A DNA stretch of 44,126 bases from Candidatus Omnitrophota bacterium (GCA_013286575.1 JABDFL010000006.1:793-44918); one strand, 5' to 3'. Counted from the stretch's first letter, positions 7,783 through 16,408 are shown. A program made the numbers and translations. Notes: generated by a model from the letters alone, not told the origin.

Positions 7783-7833
7783 AAAAAATCCTCTCCTTAA
7801 ACCACATTGTTTTAAGAGAGGACATCACTGCCC
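7783..7833 (-). promoter_or_regulatory. ANTAR-type hairpin overlapping an intrinsic terminator before the DUF2934 gene
   Basis: Minus-strand RNA holds GGGC-AGUGAU-GUCC (7833-7820), with A1 and G4 in the hexaloop. Its 3' arm overlaps a terminator whose arms 7822-7811 and 7801-7789 pair over 12 base pairs with one bulged G, followed by TTTTTT (7788-7783). No proper upstream P1 hairpin is seen; UUUG-UAAGU-CAAA at 7846-7834 has a five-base loop and probably spans the transcription start. Confidence 0.65.
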
Positions 7834-7849
7834 TTTGACTTACAAATTG

Positions 7850-7877
7850 AGTATACAACCTGGGGTCATTTTGTCAA
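7850..7877 (-). promoter_or_regulatory. sigma-70 promoter of the DUF2934 gene
   Basis: TTGACA (7877-7872) and TATACT (7855-7850) on the minus strand with a 16-base spacer. It starts 16 bases after the ANTAR gene stop, so the DUF2934 gene can be transcribed both from here and by read-through from the regulator gene. Confidence 0.75.
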
Positions 7878-7892
7878 CAAAAAACTTCGACC

Positions 7893-9140
7893 CTACTTCT
7901 GCAGCTCCGCCATCAAAATGACCGACTCGGCGATGTCCTTCATGCTCCGGCAGGTATCCATGCTTTTTTTGTGGATCAGGCGGTATGCGGCTTCTTCGGT
8001 GAGATTATTCATCTTCATTAATATGCCCTTGGCCCGCTCAATGAGTTTACGGGTTTCCAGGGCTTCGCGGGCTTTAAGGGCTTCCTGCATCAGCTTGGTG
8101 TTCTCCACCGCCACCGCGGCCTGGTTGGCAACTATTTGCAGCACGCTGATTTCTTCATCATCAAAATGATGCGGCTGCTTGGTATAGACATTGATGACCC
8201 CGATGGCCTTATCTTTGACCACCATCGGCACAGCGACCATGGAAGTCAACCCTTCTTTAAGGGCCAGGTCGCGGTAGGCGTATTTCTCATCCTTGCTGAC
8301 ATCATAGACAACCGCGGGCTTTTTGGATTTGATAACGCTGCCGGTCAGGCTGTTCTCTACCTTAATATTAGGCTTTTGTTTATACTCCGCGCTTAAGGAT
8401 TGGGTGGCCTTGATAGAAAGTTCAACACCCTTTTCATCCAAAAGCATGATGGAACATATCTTGGAATTGAGCATTTCAGCCGTGACCACCACGATCAGGT
8501 CAAGGATTTCTTCCAAATAATCTTCGCTCGTAATCGAACGGCTGACCTTGATCAGAGAGTCAAACTGCAGGGCTTTTTTCTTTGTTTCCTCAAAAAGCCG
8601 GGCATGCTCAATGATGCCGCCGACCTGTTTGGCGATCATTTCAATCAGGTTCACTGTCTCCGTCGAATAATCCTGCTGGCTTTTATGCTGGACATTCACG
8701 ACCCCGATGGCTTTTCCCTTATATATGACCGGAACGGACAAAAAAGCCTCGTAACGGTCTTCGGGAAGAACATCAAAACTTTTAAAACGCGGGTCGCGGT
8801 AGGCGCGGGACTTGATGGCCACTGTCTTGTTCTCACGGGCCACCCAGCCGGTGATCCCCTCGCCGGTTTTCAAGACCACATTGCCCAGTTCTTTTTTATG
8901 CGCGGTCTTGGAGGCCATCAGCACGAGGTTTTGCTTGCTCTCATCAAAAAGATAGATAAAGACAGAATCCGCATCTGTCATTTCAGTCACAATTTTGACA
9001 ATCAACTGCAGGGTGAGATTTAAGTCGAGCTCAGATGAAGCAATATCAACGACATTGCGAAGGATCTGCAATTCCTGGTCCGCGGTCACGCTTAATTTTC
9101 TATTTTTTATTTTTTCAGCCATAAGGCAATAAGATACCAC
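7893..9140 (-). CDS. GAF-GAF-ANTAR RNA-binding antitermination regulator
   Basis: A 415-residue soluble protein. Two GAF domains (about 35-180 and 205-345) would bind a small ligand or partner; each contains the family pattern of a LxVPV/VAVPM strand followed by a GVxNV strand. Residues 352-413 are an ANTAR domain, recognisable by RKLIERAKGILMKMNNLTEE, the conserved aromatic in EAAYRLI and the closing helix KDIAESVILMAE. ANTAR domains bind paired hexaloop hairpins in mRNA leaders and prevent termination. No receiver domain or phospho-acceptor is present, so the GAF domains are the likely input. The GTG at 9140 has GGGAGG at good distance; the ATG at 9122 is the alternative start. It stands directly upstream of two leaders with matching hairpins. 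Confidence 0.9.
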   Translation of the reverse strand: MVSYCLMAEKIKNRKLSVTADQELQILRNVVDIASSELDLNLTLQLIVKIVTEMTDADSVFIYLFDESKQNLVLMASKTAHKKELGNVVLKTGEGITGWVARENKTVAIKSRAYRDPRFKSFDVLPEDRYEAFLSVPVIYKGKAIGVVNVQHKSQQDYSTETVNLIEMIAKQVGGIIEHARLFEETKKKALQFDSLIKVSRSITSEDYLEEILDLIVVVTAEMLNSKICSIMLLDEKGVELSIKATQSLSAEYKQKPNIKVENSLTGSVIKSKKPAVVYDVSKDEKYAYRDLALKEGLTSMVAVPMVVKDKAIGVINVYTKQPHHFDDEEISVLQIVANQAAVAVENTKLMQEALKAREALETRKLIERAKGILMKMNNLTEEAAYRLIHKKSMDTCRSMKDIAESVILMAELQK

Positions 9141-9163
9141 ATGTGCCTCCCGCCCACAAGAAC

Positions 9164-9190
9164 TTTGATGACAGAAGTTTATTCATCAAA
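9164..9190 (-). promoter_or_regulatory. 8-bp inverted repeat upstream of the ANTAR regulator gene
   Basis: TTTGATGA (9164-9171) and TCATCAAA (9183-9190) are perfect inverted repeats with an 11-base spacer, 24 bases before the regulator start. It may be an operator or a leader hairpin; no T-run follows, so it is not a terminator. Confidence 0.45.
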
Positions 9191-9197
9191 AATGCAG

Positions 9198-9245
9198 TAT
9201 CCTCTTGACAATATTATGTTTATTTCTATGATTAGAGGATATAAT
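9198..9245 (+). promoter_or_regulatory. promoter region of nuoJKLMN with flanking inverted repeat
   Basis: TTGACA (9205-9210), a 16-base spacer and TATGAT (9227-9232) form a plus-strand promoter; a second perfect -10 box TATAAT lies at 9240-9245. TATCCTCT (9198-9205) and AGAGGATA (9234-9241) form a perfect 8-bp inverted repeat enclosing the promoter core, as an operator would. The region is divergent from the ANTAR regulator gene. Confidence 0.6.
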
Positions 9246-9286
9246 ACCTTCTTTAATAATAATTAAGGCAATCTTTTCTAAAAAGC

Positions 9287-9808
9287 ATGTCTCCTTTTTT
9301 CTTTTATCTTTTTGCGGCAATCCTGATTTTTGCAAGCCTTGCGGTCATCCTGGCACGAAATCCCCTGTATAATGTTTTGGCCCTAGTCGTCGCTATTTTT
9401 TCATTGTCCTGCCTCTTTGTGCTGCTTGAAGCATTCTTTGTCGGCATGATCCTTCTTTTGGTCTACGCGGGCGCGGTACTCGTTTTCTTCCTCTTTGTGG
9501 TCATGTGCCTGAACCTTAATACCGTTGTGCTCTCATCCCAACAGCAAACCCGTTTTCGCTGGTTGGGCAGCTTCGTGGGGCTGATGTTCCTGTTCTCTTT
9601 TGCTTTAGCCGCCAAAAGTTTTATCAGGGCCCATGCCATGGAGCCCTCTTCGATCCGCGGGACCATTGAGGTCATCGGCAAAATTCTTTTTACGGATTAT
9701 CTGCTGCCCTTTGAATTGACATCATTTCTTTTATTGATCGCGATCTTCGGGATTGTTTCGCTGGCCCAGGGCGCGTTAAGCACAGGAAAAGACTCGGAAA
9801 ACCTATGA
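9287..9808 (+). CDS. nuoJ: NADH-quinone oxidoreductase subunit J
   Basis: A 173-residue membrane protein with five hydrophobic segments, the ND6-type subunit of complex I that links the quinone chamber to the antiporter-like subunits. The pattern RNPLYNVLALV near residue 25, then EAFFVGMILLLVYAGAVLVFFLFVVM including the pi-bulge helix, is typical of NuoJ. It is the first gene of a nuoJKLMN block and has its own promoter; the A-I subunits are encoded 13 kb away on the other strand. Confidence 0.95.
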   Translation: MSPFFFYLFAAILIFASLAVILARNPLYNVLALVVAIFSLSCLFVLLEAFFVGMILLLVYAGAVLVFFLFVVMCLNLNTVVLSSQQQTRFRWLGSFVGLMFLFSFALAAKSFIRAHAMEPSSIRGTIEVIGKILFTDYLLPFELTSFLLLIAIFGIVSLAQGALSTGKDSENL

Positions 9809-9844
9809 AAAGGCCCTATTGCTTAGTTTTGCAGTAGTCACATT

Positions 9845-10141
9845 ATGTTAGGACACTATCTAATTTTAAGCGGCATTATTTTTTCACTGGGGCTGATCGG
9901 TGTCATGACCAGCCGCAATGTGCTCAAGGTGCTTTTGTCACTGGAACTTCTTTTAGCAGCCTCCAACCTTTCTTTTGTGTCCTTTTCAAAATTTAACGGT
10001 GATTACGCGGGGCAATTGATCGTCTTTTTTGTGATCCTGGTGGCCGCGGCAGAAGTGGCCATCGGGCTTGCCATTATCGTCGTGATGTACCGCCGCCTGT
10101 CCACGATACAGGCTGATGAATTAAAAGAAATGAAATGGTAG
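9845..10141 (+). CDS. nuoK: NADH-quinone oxidoreductase subunit K
   Basis: A 98-residue, three-helix ND4L-type subunit. Helix 2 carries the conserved glutamate within LLSLELLLAASNL, and helix 3 the second one in AAAEVAIGLAI; both belong to the central proton path. It follows nuoJ by 36 bases and precedes nuoL by 7 bases. Confidence 0.96.
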   Translation: MLGHYLILSGIIFSLGLIGVMTSRNVLKVLLSLELLLAASNLSFVSFSKFNGDYAGQLIVFFVILVAAAEVAIGLAIIVVMYRRLSTIQADELKEMKW

Positions 10142-10148
10142 TCCTTTT

Positions 10149-12062
10149 ATGATAAATGCTAACTTAGTCTGGATAGCTTTTTTCGCGCCGCTGGCGGCGT
10201 GTGTCCTTATTACGTTATTTTTCTTAAAATGCAAGACATCCAGCTCGCTGATTGCCATCGCCGGCATCCTAACTTCTTTTGTTTGCAGCTGTTTGGTCTT
10301 TACTCAAATATTCCAAACCAATCCTCCGGCAGAACTCCAGCAATCCTTAAGCTGGATCTCAATTGATTCCCTTACCATTAATTTCGGTTTCCTGATCAAC
10401 CCCCTGGCCATCATGATGCTCTTGATCGTCACCGGTGTCGGCAGCGCCATTTTTATCTATTCCAGAGGATACATGGATGAAGACCCCAGCGCCCCCAGGT
10501 TCTTCGCGTATTTAAGCCTTTTCGCCTTCTCCATGATAGGCATTGTCCTGTCCAATAATTTTATCCAGCTGTTCATCTTCTGGGAGTTGGTGGGGCTTTC
10601 TTCCTATCTCTTGATCGGTTTCTGGTATGCCAAGCCTTCTGCCGCGGACGCGGGGGTCAAGGCCTTCATGGTCAACCGTTTATCTGACTTCGGTTTCCTG
10701 TGCGGGATCATTTTGTTATGGAGCGTCTCTGATATCGGGAGCGGCCGCAGTTTTCAATTCACAAACTTAATGCCGGTGATTGCCCATATTGATCCTCACA
10801 TGCTTACCATCATCGGCCTGCTGCTTTTCTGCGGTGTTGTTGGAAAATCCGCCCAGGTCCCGCTGCACGTCTGGCTTATCGATGCCATGGAAGGCCCCAC
10901 ACCGGTCAGCGCTTTGATCCACGCAGCCACCATGGTGGCTGCCGGTATTTATCTTTTAGCCCGCACCTTCTTTATTTTTGAACCATCCACCACAGCGCTG
11001 ACGATCATCGCCTATACAGGGGCCATCACGTCCCTCATGGCCGCCATCCTGGCCGTCGCTGAGAATGATATCAAAAGGATACTGGCTTATTCGACGCTCA
11101 GTCAATTGGGTTTAATGGTCATGGCCTTGGGGCTGGGCGGCCCTATGCAGGGGATGTATCACCTGACAACCCACGCCTTTTTTAAAGCGCTTTTGTTCCT
11201 GGGTGCCGGTAGTGTGATTTACGCTCTTCATCATGAACAAAATATCTGGAACATGCAGGGGCTTTTAAAGAAAATGCCCGTCACCGGCATCACCTTTCTT
11301 ATCGGGACCCTGGCCCTTTGCGGTATTTTCCCTTTAAGCGGTTTTTGGAGCAAGGACGGGATTTTGGCCCTGGCTTATACAAACAACACCGTCCTTTATT
11401 TGATCGCCGCAACAGCCAGCGGTTTAACGGCCTTTTATATGGGACGGTTATTCTTTGTGGCTTTTTGGGGCGATGCCCCTGCCTCGCGTCATGGGGCGCA
11501 TAACCACGAAATTCATGAATCCCCGGCAGTGATGACGCTTCCCTTGATCGTCCTGGCTATTCTCTCGGCCATTGGCGGTTATATAGGAATACCTCATTAT
11601 CTGTTTCCGCAGGAAGCCCCTGAATCACTTAATATGCGGGTCGCCTTAATCTCTTCCGTTGTTGCCCTTTTAGGTTTGGGGTTTGCATACATGATCTACG
11701 GCAAACGCACGGCGAGCGATCCTTTGGTAACAAAGCTCGGGGTTTTCTATACTGTTTTACAAAATAAATTTTATTTTGACATTGTTTATGCCTGGTATGT
11801 TGATAATATCCAGCAAAATGTGGCCCTGGCCTTGTTCCGCATCGAAAACGGGATCATTGACCGCGCCATCATTGACGGCATTGCCAACCTGGCCCGTGTC
11901 GGCGGTAAAGCTTTCCGTTATTTGCAAAATGGCATTGTCCAGTCCTATGCCCTGGTTTTTGTTCTCGGTGCTGTCTTATTGTTCCTGTTTTTAATTAAGT
12001 CCTATACTTTAATTTTCGTTGTCGGCATTGTTCCGTTATTATTGTTCTTATTGTTGGCTTAA
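10149..12062 (+). CDS. nuoL: NADH-quinone oxidoreductase subunit L (antiporter-like)
   Basis: A 637-residue ND5-type proton-pumping subunit, slightly longer than the roughly 613 of E. coli. The conserved transmembrane core is clear: FIFWELVGLSSYLLIGFW with the key glutamate, GKSAQVPLHVWLIDAMEGPTPVSALIHAATMV in helices 7-8 with the conserved lysine, and KRILAYSTLSQLG. The C-terminus has the long amphipathic region and anchoring helices expected of NuoL. Confidence 0.97.
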   Translation: MINANLVWIAFFAPLAACVLITLFFLKCKTSSSLIAIAGILTSFVCSCLVFTQIFQTNPPAELQQSLSWISIDSLTINFGFLINPLAIMMLLIVTGVGSAIFIYSRGYMDEDPSAPRFFAYLSLFAFSMIGIVLSNNFIQLFIFWELVGLSSYLLIGFWYAKPSAADAGVKAFMVNRLSDFGFLCGIILLWSVSDIGSGRSFQFTNLMPVIAHIDPHMLTIIGLLLFCGVVGKSAQVPLHVWLIDAMEGPTPVSALIHAATMVAAGIYLLARTFFIFEPSTTALTIIAYTGAITSLMAAILAVAENDIKRILAYSTLSQLGLMVMALGLGGPMQGMYHLTTHAFFKALLFLGAGSVIYALHHEQNIWNMQGLLKKMPVTGITFLIGTLALCGIFPLSGFWSKDGILALAYTNNTVLYLIAATASGLTAFYMGRLFFVAFWGDAPASRHGAHNHEIHESPAVMTLPLIVLAILSAIGGYIGIPHYLFPQEAPESLNMRVALISSVVALLGLGFAYMIYGKRTASDPLVTKLGVFYTVLQNKFYFDIVYAWYVDNIQQNVALALFRIENGIIDRAIIDGIANLARVGGKAFRYLQNGIVQSYALVFVLGAVLLFLFLIKSYTLIFVVGIVPLLLFLLLA

Positions 12063-12066
12063 ATTT

Positions 12067-13542
12067 ATGTTCACTCCCAATCTTTCTTGGATCCTTTTGT
12101 TGCCTCTGGTGGGTTTGGCCTTTGTTTGCATGCTGCCTGCTGACAAAACCAGCCTTATCCGTCGGATTTCAATTATATCCGTGCTTGTGCCCTTTATCCT
12201 GTCAGTCTGGGTTTACGTGGCTTATGACCATGTGGCCGGCGGTTTTCAATTCGTCCAGAACGTTCCCTGGGTCGTGCCTTTTGGGATTTCCTATCATCTG
12301 GGCGTTGACGGCATAAACTCCCTGATGCTGCTGCTTTTGGGGGCTGTCTCTCTGGCCGCTGTTTTGGTGTCCGTCTCCATCAAGGAACGCATCAAAGAAT
12401 ATTATGTCTTGCTGCTCATCACGGTCATCGGCACCTATGGCGCTTTTCTGTCCCTTGATATTTTCTTTTTCTACTTCTTCCATGAAGTGGCCGCAGTCCC
12501 TGTCTTTTTGATGATCGCCATCTGGGGATCTGAACGCCGGGAATTCGCTGCCATGAAACTGACCTTGTTCTTAGTGGCTGGCGCGTCACTCGCCCTGATC
12601 GGATTATTGGCCTTATATTTAAGTACCGGCCTTCAAACCTTTGATTTGGTGCAAATCCAGCAGCAGCTGGCAAACCATCCCCTGCCCTTAGACGTGCAGA
12701 ATTGGGTTTTCCTTCTGATCGTCGTGGGGTTTGGTATCACTCTTACCCTCTGGCCGTTTTATACCTGGGCACCGGTGGGTTATGCCGAGGCCCCCACCGC
12801 CATCAGCATGCTGCATGCCGGTGTTCTCAAAAAAATGGGCGCTTATGCCATTATCCGTTTTGCCATCCAGCTGATGCCGCAGGCAGCCCACACCTGGATG
12901 CCCATCATCGCGGCCTTGGCCATTATGAATATCGTCTACTGCGGCCTTGTGGCGCTGACACAGCGTGATTTGAAATATATTTTGGGATATTCCAGCTGCT
13001 CTCACATGGGATATATCCTGCTTGGCCTCGCCTGTTTTAATACAATCGGGCTTAACGGGGTGGTGTATTTGATGTTCGCCCACGGCATCATGGCAGCCCT
13101 GGCCTTTGCCTTGACAGGTTTCGTTGCTGACCAAACCAAGACCCGTAATTTGAATGAACTGGGCGGCCTCCTTAAATGCATGCCTTTTATCGGTACTTGT
13201 TTTATGATGGCGGCCTTTGCTTCAGCCGGTGTCCCGGGATTTGCCAACTTTGTCGCTGAAGTCCTGGTCCTTCTGGGGGCCTGGGACCAATACCGCTGGC
13301 TGACAGTCCTGGCCATCTTTGGCCTTGTGATAACAGCTATTTATTTGCTAAAGGCCATCCGCCTTGGTTTTCAAGGCCCCCTGGGCCCGCGTTTCGCAGG
13401 TCTCACGGACGCCCGGACAATGGCAGCGAAATTCCCTTACATACTATTATTGGCCTTATTAATCCTCGTCGGATGCTTGCCGTCAGTCATTTTGACGCAT
13501 ATCGGCTCAAGCACAGCGGCGATTGTAGAAAGTATACGTTAA
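12067..13542 (+). CDS. nuoM: NADH-quinone oxidoreductase subunit M (antiporter-like)
   Basis: A 491-residue ND4-type proton-pumping subunit. Motifs include FFFYFFHEVAAVPVFLMIAIWG with the key glutamate, GVDGINSLMLLLL, EAPTAISMLHAGVLKKMGAYA with the conserved lysines, and LKYILGYSSCSHMGYILLG. The open frame begins at 12019 inside nuoL, but the ATG at 12067, four bases after the nuoL stop, matches the normal N-terminus; its ribosome binding site is poor, so coupling to nuoL is likely. Confidence 0.96.
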   Translation: MFTPNLSWILLLPLVGLAFVCMLPADKTSLIRRISIISVLVPFILSVWVYVAYDHVAGGFQFVQNVPWVVPFGISYHLGVDGINSLMLLLLGAVSLAAVLVSVSIKERIKEYYVLLLITVIGTYGAFLSLDIFFFYFFHEVAAVPVFLMIAIWGSERREFAAMKLTLFLVAGASLALIGLLALYLSTGLQTFDLVQIQQQLANHPLPLDVQNWVFLLIVVGFGITLTLWPFYTWAPVGYAEAPTAISMLHAGVLKKMGAYAIIRFAIQLMPQAAHTWMPIIAALAIMNIVYCGLVALTQRDLKYILGYSSCSHMGYILLGLACFNTIGLNGVVYLMFAHGIMAALAFALTGFVADQTKTRNLNELGGLLKCMPFIGTCFMMAAFASAGVPGFANFVAEVLVLLGAWDQYRWLTVLAIFGLVITAIYLLKAIRLGFQGPLGPRFAGLTDARTMAAKFPYILLLALLILVGCLPSVILTHIGSSTAAIVESIR

Positions 13543-13546
13543 AGAT

Positions 13547-14995
13547 ATGTTCCCTGTCATCAATTGGAGTTTGGTTTCCTTAGAAGTGCTCATGTCCATC
13601 ATCCTGGTATTATTGGTGGCCGTGGATATTGCGCTGCCTAAAAATACCGATAAAGACTGGATCGGCATCTTTAGTTTTATTGGCCTCGCAGGCCTCATTA
13701 TTTTCTGGCTCACTCAAGGGAGCCTTAACGGCGTGACATTCAGCGGCATGTACGTCATGGATTCCCTGGCCTGGTTCTTCAAGGGCTTTTTCCTGGTCGC
13801 CATGGTCTTTGTTTTTGCCATGACCCAGGAATTCTTTAAATCATTGGGTGAGCGGCGCAATGAATTTTATTTGTTATTGTGGCTGGCCTTGATCGGCATG
13901 TGCCTTATCGCATCGAGCGCGGATTTTCTCCTGATGTTCATTGCCATTGAAATCCTGACCATTTCCCTCTATGTCATGACGGCCTATCTTAAAAGCGACC
14001 GGCTTTCGATCGAAGCGGGGATGAAATATTTAATTTTGGGCGCCCTGGCTTCCGGCTTCTTTCTCTACGGCATCAGCTTCCTTTATGGCGCCGCACACTC
14101 AACGCACTTTGATGTGATCCAAAGCTATTGCCAAACCCACGGCATAACGCCGATAACGGTCTTTGCGACGGTCCTTATCTTTGCGGCGGTTGGTTTTAAA
14201 ATTGCGGCAGTGCCTTTTCACATGTGGGTGGCTGATGTTTACCAGGGCGCTCCCACACCGGTCACCGCCCTTTTGTCCGTCGGGTCCAAAGCCGCGGGGT
14301 TTATTGTCCTCATCCGCCTTTTCTTCGGGGTCTTTGGCGCCTGGCATGTGGAGTGGAGTTTGGTGCTGGCCGTGCTTTCAGCCATCACCATGACCTACGG
14401 CAATCTGGTGGCGATGTGTCAAACCAATATCAAACGCCTGCTTGGTTATTCAAGCATCAGCCACGCGGGTTATCTGTTAATGGGTGCCGCGGCAGGCACG
14501 GCGCTTGGGGCTGCAGGGATCAATTTCTATCTCTTAGGATACCTGTTTACCAATCTCGCGGCGTTTTTAGTCATCATCGTGTTTTCCATCGCGGCTAAAA
14601 GCGACGAGATCGCGGATTATGCCGGCTTGTCTCAACGCTCAAGCCTTTTGGCCTGCGCCATGCTCTTGGCCCTGGTGTCCCTGGCCGGCATGCCGCCTTT
14701 GGCAGGGTTCTTCGGGAAATTTACCTTGCTGATGGCTGTTATCAAAAGCGGTTATGTATGGCTGGCCTTGATTGCCGGAGTTAATATTGTCATCTCAACG
14801 TATTATTATCTGGTGGTCGCCAAACGGATCTTTGTAGAGAAACCCCACAGCACCACCCCTGTTGCGATATCCGCCGGCATGCAATTGCTCCTGGTCCTTG
14901 CCATCGTCGGCATCGTTGTTGTCGGGACCTTCCAGGGCCCATTCCTTGACGCTGCCATGGCTGCTGTCAATGGCATGTACCTGGCCCATCCATGA
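13547..14995 (+). CDS. nuoN: NADH-quinone oxidoreductase subunit N (antiporter-like)
   Basis: A 482-residue ND2-type proton-pumping subunit. Visible motifs are FIAIEILTISLYVMTAYLK with the key glutamate, KIAAVPFHMWVADVYQGAPTPVTA, NIKRLLGYSSISHAGYLLMG and GMPPLAGFFGKFTL. It starts four bases after nuoM and overlaps the following hydrolase gene by ATGA, so that hydrolase is translated from the same mRNA. Confidence 0.97.
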   Translation: MFPVINWSLVSLEVLMSIILVLLVAVDIALPKNTDKDWIGIFSFIGLAGLIIFWLTQGSLNGVTFSGMYVMDSLAWFFKGFFLVAMVFVFAMTQEFFKSLGERRNEFYLLLWLALIGMCLIASSADFLLMFIAIEILTISLYVMTAYLKSDRLSIEAGMKYLILGALASGFFLYGISFLYGAAHSTHFDVIQSYCQTHGITPITVFATVLIFAAVGFKIAAVPFHMWVADVYQGAPTPVTALLSVGSKAAGFIVLIRLFFGVFGAWHVEWSLVLAVLSAITMTYGNLVAMCQTNIKRLLGYSSISHAGYLLMGAAAGTALGAAGINFYLLGYLFTNLAAFLVIIVFSIAAKSDEIADYAGLSQRSSLLACAMLLALVSLAGMPPLAGFFGKFTLLMAVIKSGYVWLALIAGVNIVISTYYYLVVAKRIFVEKPHSTTPVAISAGMQLLLVLAIVGIVVVGTFQGPFLDAAMAAVNGMYLAHP

Positions 14996-15753
14996 TCGCC
15001 GTCTGCCTGACGGTCCTTCTTTTATTACTGCCTGTATCCGGCGTATCAGCCATCCAGCAAACGAGTATTACGGGATTAGGGGAAACTAAAAAAGTCCGCG
15101 CCGAATTGATCCTGCCTGACGGAAAAGGGCCGTTCCCTGCGGTCCTGGTATTGCATACCAGCGGTGGCGTTAAAAAATATGATGTGGCTTATGCCCAGCG
15201 CCTCGCCAAAGAAGGATATGCCTGCCTTGTCCCTTATTATTTTGATGCCTATCACCTTTCTTATGGGACGCGCAATTGGGCGACAACCGACTACGCAGAA
15301 GAAATCCTGTCGGATTTCACGGCAGAGATCCAATATTTAAAAGGCCTGCCTAAAATAAAAAAAGACAAGATCGGGGCAGTCGGCTTTTCCATGGGCGGAT
15401 ACTGGGCCTTGATTTTGGCAGGGATGAAAAAAGTGCAGGCTGGCGTGTCCTATTACGGGGCCTTGACCGGAGGCGGAGCAGATTCTGAACTAAGATACCG
15501 TTTTAAAGATGTTTTTACCAAACACAGCAGCCCGGTGCTGGTCCTTCACGGTGAAGATGATATCACTGTCGATGTCAAGTATGCCCGGCAACTGGCAGAT
15601 ATGCTTAAAAGTAAATTCTGCATCTACGAATTACACACCTACCCCTACGCCGGCCATCGTTTTGATCGCGGAGTGACTCTACACGCACCTGCGGCCCGCG
15701 ACAGTTGGAACAGGACCCTTACTTTTCTTAGGAAATATCTGCGGGCAACCTAG
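14992..15753 (+). CDS. exported dienelactone-hydrolase-like alpha/beta hydrolase
   Basis: A 253-residue protein with a signal peptide (MIAVCLTVLLLLLPVSGVSA) and an alpha/beta hydrolase domain of the dienelactone hydrolase family. The nucleophile elbow GFSMGGYW uses serine where classical dienelactone hydrolases have cysteine. The acid is likely the Asp in HGEDDITVD and the base the His in YAGHRFD. The substrate is unknown. It overlaps nuoN by four bases, but no role in respiration is known. Its stop overlaps the convergent DUF1993 stop within a CTAG at 15750-15753. Confidence 0.85.
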   Translation: MIAVCLTVLLLLLPVSGVSAIQQTSITGLGETKKVRAELILPDGKGPFPAVLVLHTSGGVKKYDVAYAQRLAKEGYACLVPYYFDAYHLSYGTRNWATTDYAEEILSDFTAEIQYLKGLPKIKKDKIGAVGFSMGGYWALILAGMKKVQAGVSYYGALTGGGADSELRYRFKDVFTKHSSPVLVLHGEDDITVDVKYARQLADMLKSKFCIYELHTYPYAGHRFDRGVTLHAPAARDSWNRTLTFLRKYLRAT

Positions 15754-16262
15754 AAATCCAGGCCGCCGATAAAATCTTTCTTGCCGATATCAAGGCCATT
15801 ATGCCGCAGGATGGCATAAGTCGTCGTGATGTGGAAATATAAATTAGGTAGGACAAAATTCAGCAGGTAGGGTTGCCCCGAGAAGGTCGTGTCCTGGCCT
15901 CTGAGCTTCAAGGTGACCTTGCGTTCTTCACTGCCGTCGATCTGCTTGGCATTGAACGTCTTTAAAAACTCAATGGTCTTGGCAATACGTGCCTGCAATT
16001 CGGGGAAGGTCTTTTCAGTATCAGGGTAACTTGGCACTTCAACGCCGGCCAGCCGCGCGGCACAGCCTTTGACGCCATCCGTGGCAATTTGCACCTGGCG
16101 CGACAAGGGAAACATATCCGGGGCGAGGCGGGCATTAATAAAAACTTCCGGCTCTATTTTCTTGGCCAGCGCATGCTCTTCTGCTTTCTTGAGGATCGCT
16201 GATAAATTATTCAGTTGTCTGATAAAAACAGGTACGGAAATCTGATACATTGATAGCGGCAT
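15750..16262 (-). CDS. DUF1993 domain protein (DinB-like fold)
   Basis: A 170-residue soluble protein covering the full DUF1993 family length. Typical features are the ISVPVFIRQLNNLSAILKKA opening helix, ARLAPDMFPLSRQVQIATD, and the C-terminal FHITTTYAILRHNGLDIGKKDFIG. The family has a DinB/YfiT-like four-helix fold; its function is not established. The ATG at 16262 has AGGGAGA upstream; a second ATG four codons on is also possible. It ends tail-to-tail with the hydrolase gene. Confidence 0.88.
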   Translation of the reverse strand: MPLSMYQISVPVFIRQLNNLSAILKKAEEHALAKKIEPEVFINARLAPDMFPLSRQVQIATDGVKGCAARLAGVEVPSYPDTEKTFPELQARIAKTIEFLKTFNAKQIDGSEERKVTLKLRGQDTTFSGQPYLLNFVLPNLYFHITTTYAILRHNGLDIGKKDFIGGLDF

Positions 16263-16282
16263 AGTTCATCTCCCTGCAGATA

Positions 16283-16408
16283 TTATTTAAAATGGGCGTG
16301 AATGAACGTGGAGGCCAGGAGAACCAAAGCCCCTCCCCCTACAACCATCCCAATGGATGCTGCGAGCATTCCAAACCCGTTTAATAAATCTTTAGTTTTC
16401 TTTTTCAT
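16283..16408 (-). CDS. 41-residue glycine-rich single-helix membrane peptide
   Basis: A short frame MKKKTKDLLNGFGMLAASIG and onward, with a basic N-terminus then one hydrophobic glycine-rich helix ending in FIHAHFK. It sits between DoxX and DUF1993 in the same orientation. No good ribosome binding site is visible before the ATG at 16408, which lowers confidence. The family is not recognised; the composition resembles small phage-shock or YtxH-type membrane peptides only in a general way. Confidence 0.5.
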   Translation of the reverse strand: MKKKTKDLLNGFGMLAASIGMVVGGGALVLLASTFIHAHFK

